Source: Peribacillus butanolivorans (GTDB lineage: Bacteria; Bacillota; Bacilli; Bacillales; DSM-1321). Taken from it: a stretch of 64,000 nucleotides of DNA. A program made the position numbers and the translations under genes. The stretch spans positions 1,198,857-1,262,856 of the forward strand of contig NZ_LGYA01000001.1 of NCBI RefSeq assembly GCF_001273755.1, read 5' to 3'. How positions within the stretch are numbered: position 1 is the first letter of the stretch; every line of letters begins with the position of its first letter. Below are positions 26,546 through 35,079 of the stretch, one piece after another. The notes beneath the pieces were generated by a model that saw only the letters and a program-made list of their open reading frames with translations, was not told the DNA's origin and made no database searches.

Positions 26546-26869
26546 TTAACTTCTAAACAAGATGCAGTCCGGACAGAGATTCCCACAGCAAAACATCTTT
26601 TGTTGTGGTACATAAAAACGGTGACGGAATACAAATAATTGGTTTTCCTGCCGGACGAAAATGGTTTCGCAATGGAGTTGCTTGCCTCGCATTGAACGGC
26701 TTGCTGCTTTTTTTATTAAGAGAAAGAGATTATTTTTTTCGTTTTCCTTCTGAGAATAATGAATATATATAAATGGAATGCCCGTAATTTTTTTTAGCGA
26801 GGCTTGGCTTATCTCTTCATTATCTACTAGATGTCCGATAAATTGATTCCAGATTGGGTCTAAATCCAT
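26546..26869 (-). CDS. Uncharacterised small protein with cysteine-rich C terminus
   Basis: About 107 residues starting at ATG 26869 (MDLDPIWNQF), which has AAAGGAG eleven bases upstream; the in-frame ATG at 26905 lacks a good site. The body is basic (KKAASRSMRGKQLHCETIFVRQ) and the C terminus is CCGNLCPDC, suggesting metal binding or a redox pair. No signal peptide. I cannot assign a family. It converges on ricF, whose product is also cysteine-rich at the C terminus, but that may be coincidence. Confidence 0.6.
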   Translation of the reverse strand: MDLDPIWNQFIGHLVDNEEISQASLKKITGIPFIYIHYSQKENEKNNLFLLIKKAASRSMRGKQLHCETIFVRQENQLFVFRHRFYVPQQKMFCCGNLCPDCILFRS

Positions 26870-27007
26870 CTCTTTTTCGGCTCCTTTCTTATTATCTATA
26901 TTCATAATAGTAAGAGAATTTAGTTTATAATCTTTTTTTCTTGGTTGAAAGTACAGATTCTGCTATGCTAAACTTAGTTAAAACCTTTATAAAAGGGAGT
27001 TATTGAT

Positions 27008-27283
27008 ATGCTTGGAGCGAGACAAGGAATTATCGTCTATTTACATACATTAAAACAAGCCAAAATGCTTAGGAAATTCGGGAATATCCATTATGTTTCA
27101 AAAAAATTGAAATATGTAGTCCTTTATACAAACATGGATGAAGTCGAACCACTGGTAGAAAAGCTGAATAATTATTCGTTTGTAAAAAAAGTGGACCTAT
27201 CTTATAAGCCTTTTTTGAAAGTGGAATTTGAAAACTCCAAACCAGATAAAGCGAAAGAATATGATTATAAGATGGGAATTTAA
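27008..27283 (+). CDS. ylbG: YlbG (UPF0298/DUF2129)
   Basis: A 91-residue conserved Firmicutes protein of UPF0298. It has a ferredoxin-like mixed alpha/beta pattern ([38 protein letters not shown]). Function unknown. ATG at 27008 lies seven bases after AAAGGGAG. Monocistronic, ending at a strong terminator. Confidence 0.9.
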   Translation: MLGARQGIIVYLHTLKQAKMLRKFGNIHYVSKKLKYVVLYTNMDEVEPLVEKLNNYSFVKKVDLSYKPFLKVEFENSKPDKAKEYDYKMGI

Positions 27284-27318
27284 AAAAAGCTGACTCATGC
27301 CGAGTCAGCTTTTTTAAT
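27281..27318. terminator. Bidirectional terminator after ylbG
   Basis: AAAAAAGCTGACTC-ATGCC-GAGTCAGCTTTTTT, a 14-bp perfect stem. Confidence 0.92.
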
Positions 27319-27337
27319 TCGGGACATTTATTTTTCT

Positions 27338-27727
27338 TCAACCTAATGGAGGCAGATATCTATTCATTCGTAATATACCAATCAAATGCTGATAGTATAA
27401 CTCGATTTCTGCAAAGAGGACCGAAGATTTTACATCGATTTCAATAATGGATTTATCTAGTTCCTCTGCTAGTTTCTCAAAAAGCTCATAGCGTTTGTTT
27501 ACGGTAACATGAGGGTTCGGAATTCCTTCACGGCAAATATAAAGCGGCTGGAATTTCCCTGGATCTGTAGGTTGCATGACAATAACTAATGAAGTTACCT
27601 TTTTATCATTTATCGTAGTGTGTAGAGACAAAAGCCTTGCAACACGATGCTTTTGATTGCGTCCTACTTCAAGCAGCTCATATATATCAGAATATCCTTG
27701 TCCAAGTTCAATAAAACGTTGAATCAA
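27338..27727 (-). CDS. Conserved protein of unknown function (possibly DUF7147)
   Basis: A 129-residue soluble protein, rich in beta-prone segments (VTSLVIVMQP, QPLYICREGIPNPHVTV) with a helical C terminus. Orthologues in bacilli are sometimes labelled methylthioribose kinase, but I see no kinase motif and would not use that name. DUF7147 is a tentative family assignment. The TTG start at 27727 is five bases after AGGAGAGG. It converges with ylbG. Confidence 0.65.
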   Translation of the reverse strand: MIQRFIELGQGYSDIYELLEVGRNQKHRVARLLSLHTTINDKKVTSLVIVMQPTDPGKFQPLYICREGIPNPHVTVNKRYELFEKLAEELDKSIIEIDVKSSVLFAEIELYYQHLIGILRMNRYLPPLG

Positions 27728-27842
27728 TTAAACCTCTCCTAACTAACTTATTATTCATTACTTTATCATTATCTCCTTTAAAAGAGAAGGACAATTTCAT
27801 TGTCTAATCATGACAAAGCCCCACGAGTAATGGAGGTTTATC

Positions 27843-27874
27843 AAAAAAAAAGCCCTGCAAAAATCTGCAGGGTC
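27843..27874 (-). terminator. Orphan minus-strand terminator
   Basis: Read on the minus strand, CCCTGCAG-ATTTT-TGCAGGG is followed by CTTTTTTTTT. No annotated minus-strand gene lies between it and rsmD, so it implies an unannotated minus-strand transcript starting somewhere in 27880-28200. Confidence 0.7.
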
Positions 27875-27934
27875 CTTCTATGTCTAACTTAGGACTAGAA
27901 GGCAAAGGGAGAGGAGAAACCGGAGGAAGAACTT

Positions 27935-28066
27935 ATGGGGAAACGTAAGCCTTCTCCGCGGTTGGCAACAACACCTAATAAGGAATGTTGTTATTCACAT
28001 TATTGCCAAATACAACTTAAATATTCAAAATGTAAGAGATTTATAAAAAGAATGGATGAAGAATAG
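27935..28066 (+). CDS. Candidate small cysteine-rich protein (43 residues)
   Basis: ATG at 27935 is eight bases after a perfect GGAGG. The product is basic with clustered Cys/His (residues 18-24 CCYSHYC, and a further Cys near residue 33), compatible with metal binding. I do not recognise it. The coding DNA overlaps an inverted repeat, TTGGCAA at 27962 with TTGCCAA at 28003, so the region might instead be a structured RNA. No promoter was identified. Confidence 0.35.
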   Translation: MGKRKPSPRLATTPNKECCYSHYCQIQLKYSKCKRFIKRMDEE

Positions 28067-28205
28067 GTGTTGTAATTGGGTGTAGGAAAATATAATTTGA
28101 TGTTTGACTTAGGAAGAAGGAATTGGCTTTTATTATTGGCTAGCTTTTTCTAATATGTTAGGATAGGAAAGTAACAGAAATTTGTCATAAAATGTGGTGA
28201 GAATG

Positions 28206-28781
28206 ATGAGGGTCGTTTCTGGAATTTGTAAAGGAAGACCACTAAAGGCTGTACCGGGAACAGGAACCCGGCCGACTACGGATAAAGTTAAAGAATCCAT
28301 TTTTAATATGATTGGTCCTTATTTCGAAGGTGGGCTCGTACTTGACTTGTTTGCTGGTAGCGGTGGACTAGGAATTGAAGCATTAAGCAGGGGAATGGAT
28401 AAAGCCATATTTGTAGACCGAGACTTTAAAGCAAATCAAACGGTTAAGGCAAATTTGGAGATATGTAAGTTTTCAGACCGTGCAGAGGTTTACAAAAATG
28501 ATTCAGAACGTGCATTGAAAGCTTTGGTGAAAAGGGAAATAACTTTTCAATTAATCTTTCTTGATCCACCTTATAAGAAACAAAAGCTTGTAGATTTACT
28601 TGAAGAAATACATAAAAACCGATTGCTAAGCAATACGGGGTATATTGTTTGTGAGCATGGCCATGATGTTACATTGCCTGAGCAAGTTGGCGACTTTACT
28701 GTTAAGAGAAAAGAAGTTTATGGTGTCATTGCTGTTACGATTTATCATTGGGGGAACGTAAACGAACAGGGGGAACTATGA
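28206..28781 (+). CDS. rsmD: 16S rRNA (guanine(966)-N2)-methyltransferase RsmD (YlbH)
   Basis: A 191-residue SAM-dependent methyltransferase acting on G966 of 16S rRNA. The SAM loop VLDLFAGSGGLGIEALSRG is near residue 45 and the catalytic DPPY motif near residue 119 (LIFLDPPYKK). The start ATG at 28206 gives MRVVSGICKGR as in B. subtilis; ATG at 28203 and GTGs further up are also in frame behind GTGGTGAG. The TGA is directly followed by the coaD ATG, so the two are cotranscribed. Confidence 0.92.
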   Translation: MRVVSGICKGRPLKAVPGTGTRPTTDKVKESIFNMIGPYFEGGLVLDLFAGSGGLGIEALSRGMDKAIFVDRDFKANQTVKANLEICKFSDRAEVYKNDSERALKALVKREITFQLIFLDPPYKKQKLVDLLEEIHKNRLLSNTGYIVCEHGHDVTLPEQVGDFTVKRKEVYGVIAVTIYHWGNVNEQGEL

Positions 28782-29273
<492 letters not shown>

Positions 29274-29312
29274 AAAAAAGAGCATTGCCGACCTAGGCAA
29301 TGCTCTTTTTTC
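29274..29312. terminator. Bidirectional terminator after coaD
   Basis: AAAAAGAGCATTGCC and GGCAATGCTCTTTTT form a 15-bp perfect stem, shared with the convergent ylbJ. Confidence 0.93.
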
Positions 29313-29315
29313 TAT

Positions 29316-30536
29316 TTAAGAAAGTCCTTTGAATAGTCGTTTGGCGAATATCATGATGTAAAGGGTTAAAAAAGCGAGGGTTAACAACGGGCCAAAATCA
29401 AGCATATTCTGATAAAGAGAGCTTGCACGTTCACCTGTCGATCCACTGACTGGGAAGGCATTGAATGGGTTGCCGCTGTAATTATTGCCTTTATAGAATG
29501 GCCCCCAAAGTAATACAGTGAAAATGGATGCAAGAAAACCATGTGCAATTCTAGCTAGAAAAAATGGCATGAACCGAATGTCTGATGCGGCTATAATACT
29601 GGCTACTTGCGCCTGAATGCTGAATCCATTGAAAGCTAGGATGAAACTTGTCATTACAGTCTGCTGAAGGAGGCTCGCATTTTCGACTGAACTGGTTAAT
29701 TTTGAGCCAAGAGTCATTTCAAACAACCCTGAAATAAACGGGAGGCTTAAAGAATCAGGGAAATTCATAATATGTAATATTCCTCCGACCCACGAGGCTA
29801 GCAGTCCGGTAATATTCATATGAAATAAAAGTTTATTGACTACCGAAAAAAGAATGATGAATCCACCGATCATTAGAAGAGTTTGGATGGAGGATAGAAC
29901 AGCATCTCCAAGCAAACTTCCAAATGGTCTCGTTTCTTTTAGCCTGGTTCGATGCATCTGGCTAAAGGCTTGTCTAATGGAAGGTAGTTTGGTGATTCCT
30001 TTCGACTGGGACTTTTCCTCTTTCCAACGGTAAAAGCGCATTAAAATTCCTACACAAAAATTTCCTAGGTAATGGGAGAGTGCAAGGATGATACCTAATT
30101 GAGGATTATGGAAGAACCCTACAGCAACGGCAACAAACAGGAATAATGGATTTGATGAATTAGTAAAGCAAACAAGTCTTTCAGCCTCAATGCGGGTCAC
30201 CTGTTTCTCTTGACGAAGCCTTACGGTGAATTTGGCTCCGGCTGGAAACCCAGAGGCAAGTCCCATCGCCCAGACAAAACCGCCCACTCCGGGTACTCGA
30301 AATAAAGGGCGCATGAACGGCTCGAGTATGACTCCAATGAATCTGACAACACCAAAACTGATTAATAACTCTGAGAAAATTAAGAAGGGTAGGAGAGAAG
30401 GGAAAACAATTTTCCACCACATATTCAGCCCACCTTTGGAAGCTTCAAAAGATTCCTGGGGGAAAATGATTAAGCCAATTGTCATCATCGTGACGGTGAG
30501 AGCTAATAATACTGTTTTAGATTTTGATTTAAGCAA
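29316..30536 (-). CDS. ylbJ: Sporulation integral membrane protein YlbJ
   Basis: A 406-residue polytopic membrane protein with eight or more helices of the YlbJ/nucleoside-recognition (Gate) type; in B. subtilis it is sigma-E controlled and needed for heat-resistant spores. Glycine-rich blocks PGVGGFVWAMGLASGFPAGAK and LVCFTNSSNPLFLFVAV are typical. The TTG start at 30536 is seven bases after GAGGAGG. Transcribed towards coaD and divergent from ylbK. Confidence 0.92.
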   Translation of the reverse strand: MLKSKSKTVLLALTVTMMTIGLIIFPQESFEASKGGLNMWWKIVFPSLLPFLIFSELLISFGVVRFIGVILEPFMRPLFRVPGVGGFVWAMGLASGFPAGAKFTVRLRQEKQVTRIEAERLVCFTNSSNPLFLFVAVAVGFFHNPQLGIILALSHYLGNFCVGILMRFYRWKEEKSQSKGITKLPSIRQAFSQMHRTRLKETRPFGSLLGDAVLSSIQTLLMIGGFIILFSVVNKLLFHMNITGLLASWVGGILHIMNFPDSLSLPFISGLFEMTLGSKLTSSVENASLLQQTVMTSFILAFNGFSIQAQVASIIAASDIRFMPFFLARIAHGFLASIFTVLLWGPFYKGNNYSGNPFNAFPVSGSTGERASSLYQNMLDFGPLLTLAFLTLYIMIFAKRLFKGLS

Positions 30537-30849
30537 AGTTCAGCCTCCTCTTGAAGGGATACTAAATAAGGGCAGTTCGTTTCGTATATATAAAATACGA
30601 ACTTCCTTTTCTCGAAAAGTAATGCACAGTATGGGTTATCGATTGTAAAAACATGATAAAATGAAGATACTAAGTACTAGAAATGGCTGTAATATTTCAA
30701 TTTCATTACATTGGGAGTCTTTGTTCGTGCTACCATGCTTGTTTCACTGTCAATATAAACAATATGCTTCTATAAATCTGTTTAAGACCATAACTTTGTA
30801 TGAGTGTTATTTCAATATTTTGAACTTCTTACAGAGAGGGGGGATTTCT
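30537..30849. other. Divergent ylbJ-ylbK gap
   Basis: About 310 bases. The ylbK frame happens to be open through part of this stretch (from 30661) but has no ribosome-binding site there and does not resemble the family, so I treat it as untranslated. No other gene or RNA seen. Confidence 0.45.
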
Positions 30850-31647
30850 TTGTCAAAACCAAAGATTGGGCTTGCACTTGGGTCTGGAGGAGCAAGAGGC
30901 TTTGCCCATATTGGCGTGATAAAGGTGTTGAAGCAAGAAGGCATTCCGATAGATATGATTGCAGGAAGCAGCATGGGGGCGATGGTTGCTGCCTTTTATG
31001 GCGCAGGTTCAGATATTGAGAGGCTCTATAAGCTGTCGAGGGCTTTTAAACGAAAATATTATTTAGACTTTACAATACCTAAAATGGGTTTCATTTCAGG
31101 TAAACGGACAAAAGATTTAATTAGGGTATTTACATATGGAAAGAAATTTGAAGAACTTGATATTCCTGTAGCAGTGGTTGCTACGGATATAAAAACTGGA
31201 GAAAAAGTCATTTTTCAGGAAGGTCCTATTGCCCCTGCTGTCAGAGCAAGCATCTCAATTCCTGGCATCTTCATTCCGGAAAAAATCGGAAATAGACTTC
31301 TTGTCGATGGAGGCGTTGTTGACAGGGTTCCTGTTTCTGTAGTGAAGGATATGGGAGCGGATATCATAATAGGAGTAGATGTCGCTCATGTTAAACAAGA
31401 TATGGAGATAAACTCTATCTATGATGTTATCATGCAAAGCCTCGATATCCTTCAAATGGAATTGGTTAAAAGCAGGGAGTTTGCCTCAGACGTCATGATC
31501 CGCCCTAGGGTTGAGAAATACAGCTCGAAATCATTTACAAACATACAGGAGATAATTAGTATTGGAGAAGAAGCTGCAAGAGGAAAGATCGATCAAATTA
31601 AGCAAAGCATTGTTACTTGGAAGGAGTCATTTGAAGATGAACCGTAA
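30850..31647 (+). CDS. ylbK: Patatin-like phospholipase/RssA-type protein YlbK
   Basis: A 265-residue patatin-like hydrolase. The oxyanion-hole glycine loop GSGGARGFAHIGV, the nucleophile motif GSSMGAM and the catalytic aspartate motif DGGVVDRVP are present, so the Ser-Asp dyad is intact. The substrate is unknown, probably a lipid ester. TTG at 30850 (MSKPKIGLALGSGGARG) is about seven bases after GAGGGGGGA. Its last 11 bases overlap ylbL, so the two are translationally coupled. Confidence 0.9.
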   Translation: MSKPKIGLALGSGGARGFAHIGVIKVLKQEGIPIDMIAGSSMGAMVAAFYGAGSDIERLYKLSRAFKRKYYLDFTIPKMGFISGKRTKDLIRVFTYGKKFEELDIPVAVVATDIKTGEKVIFQEGPIAPAVRASISIPGIFIPEKIGNRLLVDGGVVDRVPVSVVKDMGADIIIGVDVAHVKQDMEINSIYDVIMQSLDILQMELVKSREFASDVMIRPRVEKYSSKSFTNIQEIISIGEEAARGKIDQIKQSIVTWKESFEDEP

Positions 31648-32662
31648 AATGTATGTACGCACTTTCCTGGTGGCCGCTATACTACTGATAGCATCTGCTC
31701 TTTATACCCTACCTTATTATGTGTCAAAACCAGGAATGGCTAAAGAATTAGAGCCAATAATTGAGGTTTCCGGCGGTGATGAAGCGGAAGGTAGCTTTAT
31801 GCTGACCACGGTAAGGATGGGCAAGGCTAATATTTATTCCTATATGCTGGCAAAGTGGAGTGATTATCAGGAAATTTATCCGGAGACATCGATTCGTAGC
31901 GAGGATGAAACCGATGAAGAATATAATATTAGGCAGTTGCATTTAATGGACGGTTCTAAAAATAATGCAATCCAAATAGCTTATGAAAAAGCAGGGAAAG
32001 AAGTGGATTACGAGTACTTAGGTGTATATGTTTTGGACGTGCTAAAAGGAATGCCAGCTGCAAAAGAACTGAAGGCGGGCGATCAAATCATTCAGGTGGA
32101 TAATGTGAAATTTAAGTCCGCAGAGGAATTCATGGATTACATTAATGGGAAAAAGGCTGGAGACGAAGTTGAATTAGTGTATAAGAGGGAAGAGACAGAG
32201 AAAACAGCTCATCTCTCGTTGCAGTCTTTTAAAGATGATCCAAGTAGGGTTGGGATAGGCATTTCTCTCGATGATAATCGAAGGGTCACAACGAAACCTG
32301 CCATCGCCATAGATTCTGAACAAATAGGTGGTCCTTCAGCTGGATTGATGTTTTCTTTGGAAATTTATAATCAATTAACAGAGGGAGATCTCACAAAAGG
32401 CTACGATATTGCGGGGACAGGAACGATGTCAGATGATGGAATAGTCGGCCCAATAGGAGGGATTCAACAGAAAATTGTCGCTGCCGATAAATCCGGAGCG
32501 GAAATTTTCTTTGCGCCAAATGAAAACGGAGCAGCTGGCTCGAATTATGAAGACGCATTGGTTGTAGCAAAGGACATTGAAACAAAAATGAAAATTGTCC
32601 CGGTTGACAATTTTGAAGATGCGTTGGATTATCTAACGAAATTAAAGGAAAAAGAAGAATAA
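31637..32662 (+). CDS. ylbL: Membrane-anchored PDZ/Lon-type protease YlbL (DdcP)
   Basis: A 341-residue protein, the same length as B. subtilis YlbL. An N-terminal anchor (about residues 6-26) is followed by a PDZ domain (about 130-200) and a Lon-like proteolytic domain with Ser234 in GGPSAG and Lys279 in IQQK forming the Ser-Lys dyad. B. subtilis YlbL (DdcP) degrades the SOS division inhibitor YneA and allows recovery from DNA damage. ATG at 31637 is about 11 bases after AAGGAG within ylbK; the frame is open further upstream but lies inside ylbK. Confidence 0.93.
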   Translation: MNRKMYVRTFLVAAILLIASALYTLPYYVSKPGMAKELEPIIEVSGGDEAEGSFMLTTVRMGKANIYSYMLAKWSDYQEIYPETSIRSEDETDEEYNIRQLHLMDGSKNNAIQIAYEKAGKEVDYEYLGVYVLDVLKGMPAAKELKAGDQIIQVDNVKFKSAEEFMDYINGKKAGDEVELVYKREETEKTAHLSLQSFKDDPSRVGIGISLDDNRRVTTKPAIAIDSEQIGGPSAGLMFSLEIYNQLTEGDLTKGYDIAGTGTMSDDGIVGPIGGIQQKIVAADKSGAEIFFAPNENGAAGSNYEDALVVAKDIETKMKIVPVDNFEDALDYLTKLKEKEE

Positions 32663-32701
32663 AAAAAGCGCAAGCAGTTCATCTGTTTGCGCTTTTTTTT
32701 G
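32660..32701. terminator. Bidirectional terminator after ylbL
   Basis: AAAAAAGCGCAAGCAG pairs with CTGTTTGCGCTTTTTT (one G-T pair); shared with the convergent tmcAL. Confidence 0.92.
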
Positions 32702-32739
32702 TTAAATTTCGTCAAAAACACTGTTAACCGGTATTTTCT

Positions 32740-33948
32740 TTATTTAATAATAATTGGTGATTCGTATTCTCGTTTCATTAAAGAAGCTTGATATGGTTCA
32801 GGTAAGCCCAATGCATATACCTGTGCCGCCCGTAAGTCCGTTTCAATGCCATGCTTTTGATATGCTGATAGTTTAGAGATGAGCGGAACCGGCAAGTCTT
32901 TCTTGACGGTGCGAAGGTACTCCTGCCCCTGGGCATTCATGCCAAGGAGTCTGATATAAGAAGGTAGATCATTGTGTATCATTTTTCCCTTTAAGGTATG
33001 TGTGAAAATATGGACGCACATCCGCTGGAGTCGTGTCCAGGTATAGCGCTTTGTCTTCATTGCGGCCATGAAGTCTGAAAAGGTTGCAGCTTGTTTTGCC
33101 ATTTCCTTAAATCGGTGCTCAATGCCTTCTTCGATTTCGTAAATTTCTGCCAACTCCATTAGTGAAGAGGATAGAATCCGGTATTTCAACATAGGCCAAT
33201 ACATTTCCCAGTCATGTAAGGTACGGTAGGTCGATAAATAATGCTCAAGGCCGATTCTTGTTGATTGTGGAATATAGCCAGCAACAGCCTCCAATTCCTG
33301 TTTTTGTTCCATGAGGGCTTTCCGGATTCCTGTTGCACTTGCTATCGACTCGGAAGTCAACTGTGTTTCATGGTATCCGGCCGCAACCCGTTTAATCGTA
33401 TAGGGTTGAATTGAAAAACTGTTTTTTAGGGCAACACTAACATATTCTTTACCAAGAATATTATTTGGCTTCGTCAAATCCAGCACATCATCATTTTGGA
33501 TTATCGATTGAAAAGCCAAGGAGGCACTTGTCGGATAGCTGTTACCGGCATCCATGGCCGATTTAATGGCTGCATCGATTGCTACAGAATTGTCAGAAAG
33601 AATTTTATGAGCCATTATGAATGGTTCAATTCGGCCATCCTCGCTTCCAAAGCAAAAAGAGTCGCAGCCAAGGTATTCCAAAAGAGAAATCGAGCCTTTT
33701 GCAAAGATCTCCGCCTTCTGGGTTGCAAAGGCATAGGGAAGCTCGATGACAAGGTCAATGCCGCCGCGTAAAGCCATTTCCGCCCTTGCCCATTTACTGA
33801 CAATAGCAGGTTCACCGCGCTGTAAGAATGGTCCGCTCATAACCGCTACCACGACATCTGCCCCTGTATTTTCTCTACTTTCTCTAGCATGTAAAACATG
33901 TCCATTATGAAAAGGGTTATATTCGACTACTAAACCGCAAGCTTTCAT
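32740..33948 (-). CDS. tmcAL: tRNA(Met) cytidine acetate ligase TmcAL (YlbM)
   Basis: A 402-residue nucleotidyltransferase-like enzyme that makes N4-acetylcytidine at the wobble position of elongator tRNA(Met) from acetate and ATP. The N-terminal HxGH-type motif is in VVEYNPFHNGHVLHAR, followed by the family blocks ELPYAFATQKAEIFAKG and SIQPYTIKRVAAGYHE. ATG at 33948 follows GAGGTGAAGGA. Transcribed alone, divergent from ylbN. Confidence 0.93.
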   Translation of the reverse strand: MKACGLVVEYNPFHNGHVLHARESRENTGADVVVAVMSGPFLQRGEPAIVSKWARAEMALRGGIDLVIELPYAFATQKAEIFAKGSISLLEYLGCDSFCFGSEDGRIEPFIMAHKILSDNSVAIDAAIKSAMDAGNSYPTSASLAFQSIIQNDDVLDLTKPNNILGKEYVSVALKNSFSIQPYTIKRVAAGYHETQLTSESIASATGIRKALMEQKQELEAVAGYIPQSTRIGLEHYLSTYRTLHDWEMYWPMLKYRILSSSLMELAEIYEIEEGIEHRFKEMAKQAATFSDFMAAMKTKRYTWTRLQRMCVHIFTHTLKGKMIHNDLPSYIRLLGMNAQGQEYLRTVKKDLPVPLISKLSAYQKHGIETDLRAAQVYALGLPEPYQASLMKREYESPIIIK

Positions 33949-34109
33949 TCCTTCACCTCAGAGAAAAACTTTGTATTTTTTCAACTTAGTGCTAAAATAG
34001 TATTTCAAGTAAAATTACTATAATGATTCTTCGTGATTTTTTGTTTAAAATGAATCATAAACTTGGATAATCAGTTAGGATGACTACATTATAGTGTAAA
34101 GAAAAAATA

Positions 34110-34138
34110 TTGACAAACTTATAATTGAAAGCTATAAT
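34110..34138 (+). promoter_or_regulatory. Consensus sigma-A promoter of ylbN-rpmF
   Basis: TTGACA (34110-34115) and TATAAT (34133-34138) are both perfect consensus with an exact 17-base spacer, about 28 bases before the ylbN start. It is the strongest promoter sequence found in the window, fitting a ribosomal-protein operon. Confidence 0.9.
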
Positions 34139-34166
34139 TATTTTTGTTGCCTTGAGGTGATTTCAT

Positions 34167-34688
34167 TTGAAATGGACGATTAGTCAACTTCAAAAAATTC
34201 GGGACAAAGATTTACGGTTTGATGAACTAGTGGATGTCTTAGACATTAAGGAAAGAGACCCGCAAATTCGCGATGTTTCTCCGATTAGAGTAGCAGGAAG
34301 AGCTGATATCAACTCGACCGAGATTACTTTTCACTTGCATCTTTCAGGTGAATTAACATTACCATGCTCCCGTACACTGGTAGACGTGAAATATCCGATT
34401 GATATTGATACAAAGGAAACCTTTCTTTTAAAGGCAGATGACACTGATTTCTACGGAGATGATGTCACTGTTGTGGAAGGCGATGTTGTAGACCTTATAC
34501 CGGTAATTAAAGAAAATTTATTGCTAGAAATTCCGATGCAGGTTTTTTGTGAGGATGTCGATTCGAACGAAGCTGCTCCTCAATCTGGGAAAGACTGGGC
34601 TGTTATTTCTGAAGAAGAAAGTAAACATAAGGTTGATCCGAGATTTGCAAAGCTTGCCGACTTTTTTGACAACAATAAAGAATCTTGA
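34167..34688 (+). CDS. ylbN: YceD/YlbN family protein (DUF177)
   Basis: A 173-residue protein of the DUF177 family, always found before rpmF in bacteria and implicated in rRNA or large-subunit maturation. The conserved Cys of LTLPCSRTL and of QVFCEDVDS are present, which may bind metal. The TTG start at 34167 lies six bases after GAGGTGA and 28 bases after the consensus promoter. The C-terminal DPRFAKLADFF motif is typical. rpmF follows after 65 bases. Confidence 0.93.
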   Translation: MKWTISQLQKIRDKDLRFDELVDVLDIKERDPQIRDVSPIRVAGRADINSTEITFHLHLSGELTLPCSRTLVDVKYPIDIDTKETFLLKADDTDFYGDDVTVVEGDVVDLIPVIKENLLLEIPMQVFCEDVDSNEAAPQSGKDWAVISEEESKHKVDPRFAKLADFFDNNKES

Positions 34689-34753
34689 TTGGAACGAAAA
34701 ATCGTTAATTCGATTTTTCCAGCTTTTTTATATTTTTTAAGGAGGTGGGAATA

Positions 34754-34927
34754 ATGGCTGTACCTTTTAGAAGAACGTCGAAAACTGTAAAAAGAAAACG
34801 TCGTACACACTTCAAGCTTCAAGTACCTGGTATGGTAGAATGCCCAAGCTGTGGTGGAATGACTCTTTCACATCACGTTTGTAAAGAATGTGGAACATAC
34901 AAAGGAAAAGAAGTTGTCGCAAAATAA
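34754..34927 (+). CDS. rpmF: 50S ribosomal protein L32
   Basis: A 57-residue L32 with basic N terminus ([16 protein letters not shown]) and a zinc ribbon made of CPSC and CKEC, so the Zn-binding (C+) form. ATG at 34754 is seven bases after GGAGGTG; an in-frame start three codons earlier falls inside that site. Second gene of the ylbN operon. Confidence 0.97.
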   Translation: MAVPFRRTSKTVKRKRRTHFKLQVPGMVECPSCGGMTLSHHVCKECGTYKGKEVVAK

Positions 34928-34976
34928 TTTCTTGACCTACTTGAAAGCTTTGCTTTCTTGATGCAACACGCTAATC

Positions 34977-35008
34977 AAAGCACAGAGATATTTCTCTGTG
35001 CTTTTTTT
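34977..35008 (+). terminator. Terminator after rpmF
   Basis: AAAGCACAGAGA-TATT-TCTCTGTGCTTT followed by TTTT. A short GAAAGC/GCTTTC stem lies 35 bases upstream. Confidence 0.9.
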
Positions 35009-35079
35009 ACCAAGATTTTTGGCAGAATATTTAGAATTTTTTGCAGATTGACAGACAATTTATTGGAGAAGGTGTTTAC

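Noticed and set aside
30226-30648. 140-codon plus-strand ORF antisense to ylbJ
   Set aside because: Shadow of the ylbJ reading frame with biased composition and no ribosome-binding site.
30661-30849. N-terminal extension of ylbK (63 codons)
   Set aside because: The family starts at the SKPKIGLALGSGG segment and a strong ribosome-binding site precedes TTG 30850; the extension has none.
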